Source: JAQBDA01 sp963709875 (GTDB lineage: Bacteria > Chloroflexota > Anaerolineae > Anaerolineales > UBA4823). Taken from it: a stretch of DNA of 64,000 nucleotides. The notes beneath the pieces were generated by a model. That model saw only the letters and a list, made by a program, of their open reading frames with translations. It was not told the DNA's origin and ran no database searches. This document shows, in pieces, positions 1-8,287 of the stretch. The position numbers were made by a program, and so were the translations under genes. The stretch is taken from the NCBI GenBank assembly GCA_963709875.1, contig CAVPYB010000012.1, positions 310,001 through 374,000 of the forward strand, in the 5' to 3' direction. Numbering within the stretch: the stretch's first letter is position 1; each line of letters begins with the position of its first letter.

Positions 1-1
1 G

Positions 2-506
2 GACCGCGGTGAGAGCTGGGAGCTGGCTGCCGGCAGCCGAGGTGAGCCTCACAGCGCCCCCCCGCCTTACGTCCACCCAGACGTGCATTCGATCGAGATC
101 CACCCAACCTCGGCGGACATGGTCTACGCTCCGACTGGCGGCGGCTTCTACCGCTCCTGGGACAGCGGCGCAACCTGGACGCAGCTCTACCACTGCTACT
201 GCCGGGCAGTCTGGGTCGACCCGGATAACCCCGAACATATCATCCTGGGTCCGGCCGAACTCGGTGGATCGCAATGGTCGCATCGATCAGAGCCTGGATG
301 GCGGGCGTTCCTGGCAGCCGGCCTCAGCCGGTATCGAAGTGCCCTGGTCCCGCCATATGGTCGAGCGCTTCACCCAGGTGAATAATGAACTGATGGCGGT
401 GCTGTCGAATGGGACTCTGCTGTCAGCCGATCTGGGATCCCTGTCGTGGAGCCAGATCCTGCCAGGTGCTCATAGAATTAATGCAGTCACCAGCAGCGCT
501 GCTTAG
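2..506 (+). pseudogene. BNR/Asp-box repeat protein, 3' fragment, frameshifted
   Basis: This is the C-terminal part of a beta-propeller protein of the sialidase/VPS10-like BNR family; its 5' part lies outside the window. Frame 2 carries two Asp-box-like motifs (DRGESWE at the very start, then SWDSGATW near base 168) and the typical VDPDNPEHI linker. From about base 258 the homology continues in frame 3 with another Asp box (SLDGGRSW) and ends at the stop at 506. One extra base near 250-262 explains the frame change. The gene converges on proA. Such proteins are often secreted or surface-bound, but no function can be assigned here. The frameshift may be a sequencing error or true decay. Confidence 0.7.
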
Positions 507-535
507 AGATCGTGGCACGGAAAAACTGCTGAGAG

Positions 536-1807
536 TTATCCTTCACGCACGTGATTGGCACCGTGAATCACCCATTTGTATGTCGTCAATTCACGCAGTG
601 CCATCGGGCCGCGGGCGTGCAGACGTTGGGTTGATATTGCTACCTCCGCCCCCAGACCGAGCTGACCCCCATCGGTAAAGCGGGTGCTGGCATTGACATA
701 CACCGCGGCCGAATCCACCTGCGCGACAAAGCGGCTGGCGTTTGCCTCATCACGGGTGAGTATGCCGTCCGAATGCCCTGTGCTGTGATTTGCGATATGC
801 TCGATTGCATCATCCAGCCCGGAGACCACCCGCAGCCCCAATATTAACGAGAGCCATTCGGTATCGAAATCATCCGCACCTGCCGGGGCAACCGTGGCTG
901 GCAGGCTCCCACCTGCCGCGCCCAGCGACAGAGCTGCACCCTCCTCCGCACGGAAGTGGACGCCATCTGCCGCCAGCACCCGGACCAGCTCCGGCAAGAA
1001 TTCACCAGCCACCTGGCGGTGCACCAATGCCGTGTCCAGAGCATTGCAGACCGTGGGACGCTGGATTTTTGCATTGCGGATCACTTTCAGTGCAGCCGGC
1101 AGGTCGGCAGACTCATCCACGAATAGATGGCAGATGCCAATGCCACCCGTGATCACCGGGATGCGGCTGTTCTCCCGGCAGAACTGGTGCAGCCCCGCCC
1201 CGCCGCGCGGGATCAGCATGTCGATGGTGTCATGCATCTGCAGCAGCTGCATTACCAGGTCCCGGTCGGGGTCATCGATGAACTGGATGGCATCCCCAGG
1301 CAGACCGCTGCTCTGCAGCGCGCTGCGGATGATCTGGACCAATACCCGGTTGGAGTTCAGTGTCTCACTGCCACCGCGCAGGATTGCAGCGTTGCCGGTC
1401 TTGATCGCCAGACCGGCCACGTCGATGGTCACATTGGGACGCGCTTCGTATATCACACCCAGCACGCCCAGCGGCACGCGCTGTTTGTAGACCCTCAACC
1501 CGTTGGGCTGGATTGTTTCGTCGAACACCTCACCAACCGGGTCGGGGAGCAAGACCACCGAGCGCAGACCCTCTGCCATCCCAGAGAGGCGCGCATCATC
1601 CAGGCGCAGGCGGTCCAGCAAAGCAGGTGTCAGACCGGCACGCTCACCCAGCTCTGCGTCCACCCGATTGGCAGCGATGATCGCGTCCCTGTCGCTGATC
1701 AGCCTCTCAGCCATGGATAAGAGGACAGCATCTTTCTGCCCGCTGGGCGCGTTTCGCAGCTCTTGCCAGGCTTTACGGGCTTGTTTTCCGATTTCTGTAA
1801 GGTTCAT
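536..1807 (-). CDS. proA: Gamma-glutamyl phosphate reductase (ProA)
   Basis: Cytosolic NADPH-dependent reductase that converts gamma-glutamyl phosphate to glutamate-5-semialdehyde, the second step of proline synthesis. The protein is 423 residues, the usual length for the family. The aldehyde-dehydrogenase fold is complete, with the EARPNVT segment near residue 121, the GGSETLNSN segment near 145 and the expected catalytic cysteine at about residue 254 (QRPTVCNALDT). Its ATG overlaps the proB stop by four bases (ATGA), so the two are translationally coupled and form a proB-proA operon, the reaction order of the pathway. Nothing is missing. Identification is secure from conserved motifs and context. 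Confidence 0.96.
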   Translation of the reverse strand: MNLTEIGKQARKAWQELRNAPSGQKDAVLLSMAERLISDRDAIIAANRVDAELGERAGLTPALLDRLRLDDARLSGMAEGLRSVVLLPDPVGEVFDETIQPNGLRVYKQRVPLGVLGVIYEARPNVTIDVAGLAIKTGNAAILRGGSETLNSNRVLVQIIRSALQSSGLPGDAIQFIDDPDRDLVMQLLQMHDTIDMLIPRGGAGLHQFCRENSRIPVITGGIGICHLFVDESADLPAALKVIRNAKIQRPTVCNALDTALVHRQVAGEFLPELVRVLAADGVHFRAEEGAALSLGAAGGSLPATVAPAGADDFDTEWLSLILGLRVVSGLDDAIEHIANHSTGHSDGILTRDEANASRFVAQVDSAAVYVNASTRFTDGGQLGLGAEVAISTQRLHARGPMALRELTTYKWVIHGANHVREG

Positions 1808-2910
1808 AGCAGCACCAGATTGTTGCGATGGATAACTTCTTCACCGTAGGCATAACCCAGGATGGTTTCGATCTTGGTCGAGTGATGTCCGCAGAGCCTC
1901 CCCAGATCGATAGCCGAATAATTGACCAGGCCGCGTGCCAGTTCATGGCTGCTTTCATCCAGGACAGCGACGATATCCCCCCGCTCGAAGTCGCCCTCAA
2001 TTCGGACCAGCCCCACAGGCAGCAGGCTGCTGCCCGCACGCAGAGCCAGAGCAGCGCCTTCGTCAATCAATACCCGCTGGTTGGATTTGCCGCCCGCCAG
2101 CAGATAACGCTTGCGGCTCTCCAGCGCGGCTGCCACCGGCAGAAAACGCGTCCCGACTGCTTCACCGCCGGCAATGCGCAGGATGATATCCGGCTCCCCT
2201 CCCGGGGCGATGACGACGAGCGCGCCGGACCGGCGTGCCAGGTCGGCTGCCTGCAGTTTGGTGACCATGCCACCCGTGCCAAGCGCAGCACTCGAATCGC
2301 CGGCTGCCTGCCACAGGGCCGCGGGTATCTCCGGCTCACGTACTTCCCGGATCAGGCGCGCGTTCGGAGAACGCCGGGGGTCATCCGTGAAAAGCCCGGG
2401 CTGGTCGGTCAGCAGGATGAGCATCTCGGCTTCGATCAGGTTAGCCGTCAGCGCAGACAGGTTGTCATTATCTCCCACGCGAATCTCCTCAGTGGCGACG
2501 GTATCGTTTTCATTCACCACCGGTATCACGCCCTGGTTCAGCAGTGCGCTCAAAGTATTGCGAGAGTTCAGGTAGCCCCGCCGGCTGCTGAGATCGGACT
2601 TGGTGAGCAATACCTGTCCAACCCTTTTATCGTACAGGTCGAATAATTGTTCGTAGAGAGCCATCAGCCGCGGCTGGCCTACGGCAGCCAGCATCTGCTT
2701 GATGGGGATGTCCTTCGGAAGCTGGGGGTAGCTCAAGCGCTCGCGGCCAGCCGCAATCGCCCCGGAGGTGACCAGCACGATCTCACAGCCCTCCGTATGC
2801 AGCTCGGCAACCTGCCTCACCAGATCGACAATTCGTGCCGGCGAGAGACGCGCCGTCCCGGCTGTGAGGGTAGAAGTACCGAACTTGATCACCATGCGTT
2901 GAGGGTACAT
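1804..2910 (-). CDS. proB: Glutamate 5-kinase with PUA domain (ProB)
   Basis: ATP-dependent kinase that phosphorylates glutamate to gamma-glutamyl phosphate, the committed and normally proline-inhibited step of proline synthesis. The N-terminal amino-acid-kinase domain shows VIKFGTSTLT at the start, VTSGAIAAG, and the VNENDTVAT and GDNDNLSA substrate-loop motifs. The last 90 or so residues form a PUA domain, giving the full-length bacterial form. The start is uncertain: ATG at 2910 is chosen; a GTG at 2928 and an ATG at 2895 are in the same frame and none has a clear Shine-Dalgarno. It is the first gene of the proBA operon and diverges from the SDR-NUDIX gene. Confidence 0.95.
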   Translation of the reverse strand: MYPQRMVIKFGTSTLTAGTARLSPARIVDLVRQVAELHTEGCEIVLVTSGAIAAGRERLSYPQLPKDIPIKQMLAAVGQPRLMALYEQLFDLYDKRVGQVLLTKSDLSSRRGYLNSRNTLSALLNQGVIPVVNENDTVATEEIRVGDNDNLSALTANLIEAEMLILLTDQPGLFTDDPRRSPNARLIREVREPEIPAALWQAAGDSSAALGTGGMVTKLQAADLARRSGALVVIAPGGEPDIILRIAGGEAVGTRFLPVAAALESRKRYLLAGGKSNQRVLIDEGAALALRAGSSLLPVGLVRIEGDFERGDIVAVLDESSHELARGLVNYSAIDLGRLCGHHSTKIETILGYAYGEEVIHRNNLVLL

Positions 2911-2921
2911 TGCGCCCAAGT

Positions 2922-2950
2922 TTATCACACTCAGTAACCAGGTTTATAAT
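2922..2950 (+). promoter_or_regulatory. Putative promoter for the SDR-NUDIX gene
   Basis: TTATCA (2922-2927) lies 17 bases before a perfect TATAAT (2945-2950), pointing rightwards. The -35 matches the consensus at only four positions. A second TATAAT at 2989-2994 has no recognisable -35. If used, the first promoter gives a leader of about 145 bases that contains the hairpin at 3015-3051. Confidence 0.35.
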
Positions 2951-3014
2951 ATCCCACGGCGATTCGATCAGAGTTACGGGAAGGTCGATATAATCTCCAC
3001 AAGGCGGGATTCGT

Positions 3015-3051
3015 TTGGTGTTTCGGGCGGCTTCGCTGCCCTAAACACCAA
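3015..3051. promoter_or_regulatory. Strong TTCG-loop hairpin between proB and the SDR-NUDIX gene
   Basis: Inverted repeat with arms TTGGTGTTT and AAACACCAA, a G/C-rich inner stem (GGGC/GCCC) and a TTCG tetraloop. No T-run follows on either strand, so it is not a typical terminator. It lies in the divergent intergenic region, about 50 bases upstream of the plus-strand start, and is most probably an mRNA leader structure. Confidence 0.5.
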
Positions 3052-3099
3052 CTCCTCCTCTCTTATCCCGAATTGAGGTGTAATAACAAACCCTGATTA

Positions 3100-4299
3100 A
3101 TGAAGGAGAAATCGATGGTTCTGGAAGAAAAAGTGGCTATCATAACAGGGGCGGGCAGCGGTATCGGGCGCGGTATTGCCCTGGCGCTAGCTGAGGAAGA
3201 GGTCCGGATTGTTGTCTGTGGGCGCCGCAAGGATAAACTGGACGAGACTGTGAGCTTGGTCCAGGCACAGGGCGGAGAGGCTGCAGCTTATGCAGTGGAC
3301 GTGTCCCAAGATGATGAAGTGGACGCTCTGGTAAGGTCTACACTGGCGCATTTCGGGCGGATCGATATCCTGATCAATAATGCCGGCATCTACGCGGGAG
3401 ACCGGATCGAAAAGCTCGAGATCGCCGATTGGGATCAGGTTATGGCGATCAACCTGCGGGGTCCCTTTTTGATGATCCGGGCTGTCCTTCCGACCATGCG
3501 GTCCCAAAAAGAGGGTCATATTATCAACATCAGCTCAGAATCTGGGCAGAACTACTACCAGGATGATGGTGCTTACGGGACCTCGAAGCATGCCTTGAAC
3601 GCGCTCTCAGAGTACACCCAGCGAGAAAATCAATCCCACAATATCCGGGTGAATACGATCTGTCCGGGTATGGTGGTAACCGAGATGACTGAGCATGACT
3701 CCGGTCTGAACCATGAAAGGTGTCTGTACCCAGAGGATATCGCCGATCTGACCCTGTGGCTGCTAACCCGGCGTGCGAACATTAAAATCGGTGCCCCAAT
3801 CTTGATCCAGACTATGCTGAACCCTTGGGAAGTCTTGATGAAGCTGGCTACCCTGTGTTATATACGCAAAGATGGGAAGACCTTGATGATCCACCGGGTC
3901 AAGAAAGATGGGGATATCCATGCAGGGAAGTGGAACGGTCTGGGAGGTAAACTGGAGGCAGGGGAAACACCTGAAGAATGTGCCGTAAGGGAGATCAGGG
4001 AAGAGTCTGGGCTGGTCGCCAGAAGTATCGAAATGAAAGGTTTTTTGGCGTTCCCTGGATTTGCTAATGACGAAGACTGGTATGCCTTTGTCTTCGTCGT
4101 GCCCGATTTCGACGGGCAGATCGGCGAGTCACAGGAGGGCTACCTGCAGTGGATCGAGAATGCCAAGATACCCGATCTAAACCTGTGGGAAGGTGACCGG
4201 ATATTCTTGCCCTGGCTGGACCAGCCAGGTTTTTTTTCAGGGAAGTTTGTTTATAAGAATGGGCAGCTGGTCGAGCACAGCGTGAATATCTACGATTAG
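3100..4299 (+). CDS. Short-chain dehydrogenase fused to a NUDIX hydrolase
   Basis: A 399-residue protein joining two enzymes. Residues 10 to about 240 are a classical SDR oxidoreductase: cofactor motif TGAGSGIG at 16-23, NNAG at 93-96, catalytic Ser near 145 and Tyr159-x3-Lys163. Residues 247-399 are a complete NUDIX domain with the box starting at the GGKLEAGE segment near 282 and REIREESGL at 297-305, of the MutT/8-oxo-dGTP type. The junction falls exactly where a stand-alone NUDIX would start with MKLATLCYIRKDG (ATG at 3838, weak GGGAAG before it), so either a true fusion or loss of one stop codon joined two genes. Substrates are unknown. It ends five bases from the convergent lytic transglycosylase. 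SD AAGGAG overlaps the first codons, so ATG at 3115 is an alternative start. Confidence 0.85.
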   Translation: MKEKSMVLEEKVAIITGAGSGIGRGIALALAEEEVRIVVCGRRKDKLDETVSLVQAQGGEAAAYAVDVSQDDEVDALVRSTLAHFGRIDILINNAGIYAGDRIEKLEIADWDQVMAINLRGPFLMIRAVLPTMRSQKEGHIINISSESGQNYYQDDGAYGTSKHALNALSEYTQRENQSHNIRVNTICPGMVVTEMTEHDSGLNHERCLYPEDIADLTLWLLTRRANIKIGAPILIQTMLNPWEVLMKLATLCYIRKDGKTLMIHRVKKDGDIHAGKWNGLGGKLEAGETPEECAVREIREESGLVARSIEMKGFLAFPGFANDEDWYAFVFVVPDFDGQIGESQEGYLQWIENAKIPDLNLWEGDRIFLPWLDQPGFFSGKFVYKNGQLVEHSVNIYD

Positions 4300-4304
4300 C
4301 GCGC

Positions 4305-4925
4305 TCACTGCGTGTGACGTTCATAGATGCTCAACACTTTATCAGCGTAGCTGTAGCCGGCATCCATAGGTCCATACGCCTTCAAAGCTTCACGATAAGA
4401 GCCATTGCGGGTCAACAGTCCGGCGAGCATGCGCGTCCCGAATTTTATATTGAACTCTGGATCGTAAAGCTCGGCTGATGATGGACGATCGGTGAAACAC
4501 GGTCCGTTCACGCACATGAACGAGGCAGCGATACCATCTCTTGGCATCACCTGCATCAAACCGACCGCCCCGCTCCTCGAGTAAGCTCCTGGATTTCCAC
4601 CGCTTTCAAGCCAGACAACGGATGCGACCAGGTCAGCAGGCAGACCATGTTTGGCAGAATAATGGGTAATCCATTCACACCACTGGGTAACCTCTACAGG
4701 GAACGCAGCGCTCACATCACAACCCATCACAGTCTGAGCAATAACAATATCTTCGACCCCTGCAACCGGCGCCTCGACGATCTGGATCGGCGTATCGGTA
4801 GGTATACCTTCTGCATACGCCACAGCGGGGATTGACAGCCGGGAGGTAACAAACAAGCTGAAGGACACTAAGCTGATAATCCCAATGACTGTCCCACGTA
4901 AAACCAACCAGGGTCCGATGTACAT
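4305..4925 (-). CDS. Membrane-anchored lytic transglycosylase (SLT domain)
   Basis: A 206-residue murein-cleaving enzyme. Residues 10-37 form a signal or anchor segment; residues 80-200 are the lysozyme-like SLT domain, with the catalytic glutamate at about 107 in LESGGNPGAYS and the conserved GLMQVMP at 122-128. The late NIKFGTRMLAGLL and ALKAYG segments are also typical. It should act outside the membrane on peptidoglycan. GGAGG at 4930-4934 sits four bases before the ATG. The gene is divergent from the four-helix membrane protein at 5127 and a palindrome related to the one in that promoter lies about 35 bases upstream, so shared regulation is likely. Confidence 0.88.
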   Translation of the reverse strand: MYIGPWLVLRGTVIGIISLVSFSLFVTSRLSIPAVAYAEGIPTDTPIQIVEAPVAGVEDIVIAQTVMGCDVSAAFPVEVTQWCEWITHYSAKHGLPADLVASVVWLESGGNPGAYSRSGAVGLMQVMPRDGIAASFMCVNGPCFTDRPSSAELYDPEFNIKFGTRMLAGLLTRNGSYREALKAYGPMDAGYSYADKVLSIYERHTQ

Positions 4926-4960
4926 AATGCCTCCAGATAAATATGATAGTCGTGATATAC

Positions 4961-4976
4961 TAGAACAAACGATCTA
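4961..4976. promoter_or_regulatory. Putative operator, SOS-box-like imperfect palindrome
   Basis: TAGAACAAACGATCTA matches the perfect palindrome at 5020-5035 in 13 of 16 positions. It lies between the lytic transglycosylase start and the promoter at 5011-5039, where a bound repressor would block leftward transcription. Confidence 0.45.
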
Positions 4977-5010
4977 ACATTATTGCCAGCAAGATTCCCG
5001 GAATTGCCTC

Positions 5011-5039
5011 TTGACAAATTAGAACAACTGTTCTATATT
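5011..5039 (+). promoter_or_regulatory. Sigma-70 type promoter with embedded operator
   Basis: Perfect -35 TTGACA (5011-5016), a 17-base spacer and TATATT (5034-5039), the best promoter in the window. The spacer contains the perfect palindrome TAGAACAACTGTTCTA (5020-5035), whose core GAAC-N4-GTTC is the core of the LexA box known from Gram-positive bacteria. A repressor bound here would cover the -35/-10 spacer of the 5127 gene. That it is LexA is an inference. Confidence 0.65.
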
Positions 5040-5126
5040 ATATCTAGTAATTGCTCCGGTGTCAATACAGGATTTTCCGGACCGATTGTAGAAGCATCAT
5101 TTACCTACCCTCTATAGGAGGCACAA

Positions 5127-5870
5127 ATGAATACAGCCTTATCCAGAAACCAACAATTGAATGCGCTCGCTCACCGCTTCAAACTGCAGCGCGGATTGAC
5201 ATTTGGGCTGATCATCATTGCTGCACTGCTCGCTTTCGAGACCTTCAATTACAGCACCACCGAGTTCGCCCTCACCGATCTGCTCGGGGATTTGTCCTTT
5301 GTCGGGATACGCTGGGCGACAATTCTGGCAATCGCATTCTGCGGCATAGATTTTGCCGGGATCGCGCGCCTTTTCACGCCGGAAGAAGGGTCAGTTGATA
5401 TCAGTGAAGTCTGGTATCTGTTCGGAGCCTGGCTCCTGGCTGCGACAATGAACGCAATGCTGACCTGGTGGGGTGTCTCCATAGCCATACTAAACCACCA
5501 GTCACTTGGGAATGCAGTTATCGAGCGGGAATTATTGCTGCGCATCGTGCCTATCTTCGTGGCCGTGATGGTCTGGCTGATCCGTGTATTGATCATCGGC
5601 ACGTTCTCGGTGGCTGGCAACCGCCTGTTCACCCAGTCGGAACGCAGGATGTTCAGTCCAGCGCAGCGCAGCACCCGTGTGCGTACCGTCGCCGACCAGC
5701 CGGGCTCGCTCTCTCCCCGCACCTCGAACGTCTCGATGTCTACTTTCCGGCCTGCACCGAAGCCCAAGCCAAATCCGGAGTCGACCTACACACGCCCTGA
5801 GCCTACCTACCACCCCGTCTCCATCAGTGCGAAGTCGAAACGTGGGCAAAATTCGCAGACTCGCCGCTGA
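5127..5870 (+). CDS. Four-helix membrane protein of unknown function
   Basis: A 247-residue protein not recognised as a member of a named family. Four hydrophobic segments are seen at about residues 25-41, 57-80, 95-120 and 138-162. The last 80 residues are polar, basic, and rich in Pro, Ser, Thr and Arg (APKPKPNPE region) and are probably disordered and cytoplasmic. AGGAGG at 5116-5121 is well placed before the ATG. The gene has its own strong promoter with an SOS-box-like operator and is divergent from a lytic transglycosylase, so a role in the cell envelope under stress is possible but unproven. It ends in a bidirectional terminator shared with the histidine kinase gene. Confidence 0.75.
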   Translation: MNTALSRNQQLNALAHRFKLQRGLTFGLIIIAALLAFETFNYSTTEFALTDLLGDLSFVGIRWATILAIAFCGIDFAGIARLFTPEEGSVDISEVWYLFGAWLLAATMNAMLTWWGVSIAILNHQSLGNAVIERELLLRIVPIFVAVMVWLIRVLIIGTFSVAGNRLFTQSERRMFSPAQRSTRVRTVADQPGSLSPRTSNVSMSTFRPAPKPKPNPESTYTRPEPTYHPVSISAKSKRGQNSQTRR

Positions 5871-5912
5871 CCGATGTTCCCGACAATTCCCCGAAACCGG
5901 GATCGGCATCAA

Positions 5913-5937
5913 AACTCTCCCCAAAATGGGGAGAGTT
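5913..5937. terminator. Bidirectional intrinsic terminator
   Basis: Ten-base-pair perfect stem AACTCTCCCC / GGGGAGAGTT with a five-base loop, between the convergent ends of the membrane protein gene (5870) and the histidine kinase gene (5957). The minus-strand product is followed by TTTTG, the plus-strand one by GTATTTAAG. Confidence 0.85.
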
Positions 5938-5956
5938 GTATTTAAGTAACTTCAGT

Positions 5957-7393
5957 TTATGCTGGTGAGGGCGAGATGGGTTCTCTCTGGAGCGCTTGCT
6001 CAGAGCACTCGCCCTGTGCCAGCGGCAGCCAGATGGTGAACGTGGTCCTCTCGCCTGCCGTCGAGCTGGCTTCGATCGTCCCACTGTGGTTGCGCACGAT
6101 CCAATATGCGATCGATAGTCCCAACCCAAACCCTTTTCCGTCCCGCTGCCGCGTGCGCGCTTTCTCGCCCCGGTAGAAGCGCTCGAAGATATGCGGCAGA
6201 TCCGCTTCCGGGATGCCTGGGCCATTATCGCTCACGAACAACCTGGCTCGGTGACCCTCTTTCCCCAGACCGACTACCACCTCGCCCCCCGGGGGGGTAT
6301 ATTTAATGGCATTGGCAATCAGGTTGACCAAAACCTGCTTCAGGCGGTCGAAGTCGCCGCATACCAACACCTGGTCGATTTCACCCAGCTTCATCGACAG
6401 GCGGCCTTTCGCCAGCACCGCCATCTGCTGCATCACATCCAGCAGAAGGGTATCCATCTCTACCAGCCGGAAGTCGAGCGGCAGCTTGCCCGATTCTGCC
6501 TGAGCCAGCAGCAGCAAATCTCCTACCATGCGAGTAAGACGATCGACCTCGCTCTCGATGCCATCCATGGACTCGTTATCCAGGCAGTCCATCCGCCGCA
6601 TCAGATCGACATTACCCCGGATGACCGTCAGCGGGGTCCTGAGCTCGTGACCGACATCAGCCAAAAATCGGCGCTGTGTGTTGAACAAGTTCTCCAGGCG
6701 TCCTAATGTCTGGTTGAAAGCAATGATCAATTGACCGACTTCATCATCCGGAGGCCCACTGTAGGGAATACGTCTGGATAAATCGTCTGCGCGCGTGATC
6801 TGCAATGCAACCTGGGTGACATCACCCAGCGGCGCGAGCGCCTGGCGAGTGCTTATCCAACCCGCCAATCCAGCCACGACCATGGCAATAATCGCACCGA
6901 CAAGCAGCACTCCCAGCAGCACTCGCTGGGTCGCATCAACAACCGCCATACTGGTCGCCACCTGCATCGTCCCGACCGTGCGTTCGCTGTCACCGACCAC
7001 CAGGGGCACCGTCAGCACACGCAGATGGACTGTGCCCATCGCCGTCCTCAGGTTCACGTCTCGAAAGACCGGCTGGATCTTTCCCAAACCCCCAGGGTCT
7101 AAAGGGATTTCGATCTGAGGCAGGTTGGTAAACTTCAAGGATTCATCCCTGCCCCACACCTGAAAGAGAATACCCGGCGCCAGTTCCTGGGCAGATGAGG
7201 GAGTAAAACCCAGATAACCATCCTGGTCGAAATAGATATCCGGCCAGATCTCGTCAACAGAACGGGCTAGGATATTATCTACCTGTTCCGTCAGGCTGAA
7301 GCTGACAGCTCCATAGACGGCCACACCGAACAGCAGCAGGATACCCCCTACAATTGTCGTGTATAAAATTGCCAGTCGAGCGCGTAATGACAT
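5957..7393 (-). CDS. Sensor histidine kinase (HAMP, HisKA, HATPase_c)
   Basis: A 478-residue membrane sensor. TM1 at about residues 8-30, an extracytoplasmic sensor region of some 125 residues without a recognised fold, TM2 at about 158-180, a HAMP linker, then HisKA with the phosphorylated His at 249 (DVGHELRTPLT), followed by the HATPase with the N box NLIANAIKYTP, G1 box DNGPGIP and G2 box GFGLGLSI. It phosphorylates the OmpR-type regulator encoded 82 bases upstream; the pair forms one operon read leftward. The signal is unknown. All catalytic boxes are intact. Confidence 0.95.
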   Translation of the reverse strand: MSLRARLAILYTTIVGGILLLFGVAVYGAVSFSLTEQVDNILARSVDEIWPDIYFDQDGYLGFTPSSAQELAPGILFQVWGRDESLKFTNLPQIEIPLDPGGLGKIQPVFRDVNLRTAMGTVHLRVLTVPLVVGDSERTVGTMQVATSMAVVDATQRVLLGVLLVGAIIAMVVAGLAGWISTRQALAPLGDVTQVALQITRADDLSRRIPYSGPPDDEVGQLIIAFNQTLGRLENLFNTQRRFLADVGHELRTPLTVIRGNVDLMRRMDCLDNESMDGIESEVDRLTRMVGDLLLLAQAESGKLPLDFRLVEMDTLLLDVMQQMAVLAKGRLSMKLGEIDQVLVCGDFDRLKQVLVNLIANAIKYTPPGGEVVVGLGKEGHRARLFVSDNGPGIPEADLPHIFERFYRGEKARTRQRDGKGFGLGLSIAYWIVRNHSGTIEASSTAGERTTFTIWLPLAQGECSEQALQREPISPSPA

Positions 7394-7475
7394 CCTTAAA
7401 ACCTGAAAGCCGGGTTTGCCGGCAAGCGAACAGAACGATTAACGCAAGTTTCGATGGAGAGTGTGCGAATTAGTT

Positions 7476-8153
7476 TTAATTGGACTCCCGCAGCACATAA
7501 CCCATACCACGCACCGTATGGATCAAACGTTGTTCTTCATCCGATTCGAGCTTCTGCCGCAGGTAGCGTATATATACTTCGATGATATTACTCTCACCGC
7601 CAAAATCATATCCCCATACTCGATCGAAGATCATATCTCTTGTCATCACCTGCCTGGGATGGCGTAAGAATAGCTCCAGGAGTTCGTACTCCTTGGCAGT
7701 TAGCGAGATGATGCGCTCGCCACGGGATGCCTGGCGGGTGCCGGTATCCAGAGCCAGGTCGGAGAAGCGAAGAACCTGCGGACGGGCGGGTTGAGCGCGG
7801 CGCAGCAGGGCGCGGATGCGTGCCAGAAGCTCGTCAAGGTTGAACGGCTTGACCATATAGTCGTCGGCACCCATATCCAGCCCCTGAATACGGTCGTTCA
7901 CGGTATCCTTGGCGGTCAAGATTATGATCGGGACCGGTCCGCCAGCACGCAGCCGCCGGCAGACTTCCATACCATCGATCCCCGGCAGCATCAAGTCGAG
8001 GACCACTAAATCCGGAGGGTTATCCCTTGCCAGAGCCAGACCTGATTGACCATCTTCCGCAGTGTCGACCTGGTAGCCCTCATACGCCAGGCCGCGGCGC
8101 AGGAACTTGAGTATCGCTTCATCATCCTCAATGATTAAAATCCTTGCGCTCAT
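7476..8153 (-). CDS. OmpR/PhoB-family response regulator
   Basis: A 225-residue two-component regulator. The receiver domain (1-118) has the acidic pair at 10-11, the phospho-accepting Asp53 in VLDLMLPGIDG and Lys in DDYMVKPF; the C-terminal winged helix (about 128-223) has the TAKEYELLELFLRHP and GYVLRE elements. An open frame continues upstream to 8672, but GAGGAGG directly before the ATG at 8153 and the standard MSARILIIEDDE start fix the beginning here. Paired with the kinase gene downstream. Its DNA target is not known. Confidence 0.95.
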   Translation of the reverse strand: MSARILIIEDDEAILKFLRRGLAYEGYQVDTAEDGQSGLALARDNPPDLVVLDLMLPGIDGMEVCRRLRAGGPVPIIILTAKDTVNDRIQGLDMGADDYMVKPFNLDELLARIRALLRRAQPARPQVLRFSDLALDTGTRQASRGERIISLTAKEYELLELFLRHPRQVMTRDMIFDRVWGYDFGGESNIIEVYIRYLRQKLESDEEQRLIHTVRGMGYVLRESN

Positions 8154-8287
8154 AATATCCTCCTCGGGATGAATATACCACAATGGATGAAAAGGTAAAA
8201 GAGACCAGTTCAGGCAGGTACAGCGGTTATTATCAAGTTGGATTAGGTTGCTCTGACGACCGCACCAGGCCGGCAGAAATTCTTTTT

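Noticed and set aside
536..1835. Several long plus-strand frames (e.g. 894-1490, 1127-1720) opposite proA
   Set aside because: They are antisense shadows of proA, with Arg/Pro/Ser-rich translations and no known motif.
2989..2994. Second TATAAT as promoter of the SDR-NUDIX gene
   Set aside because: No -35 at 16-18 bases; kept only as a mention.
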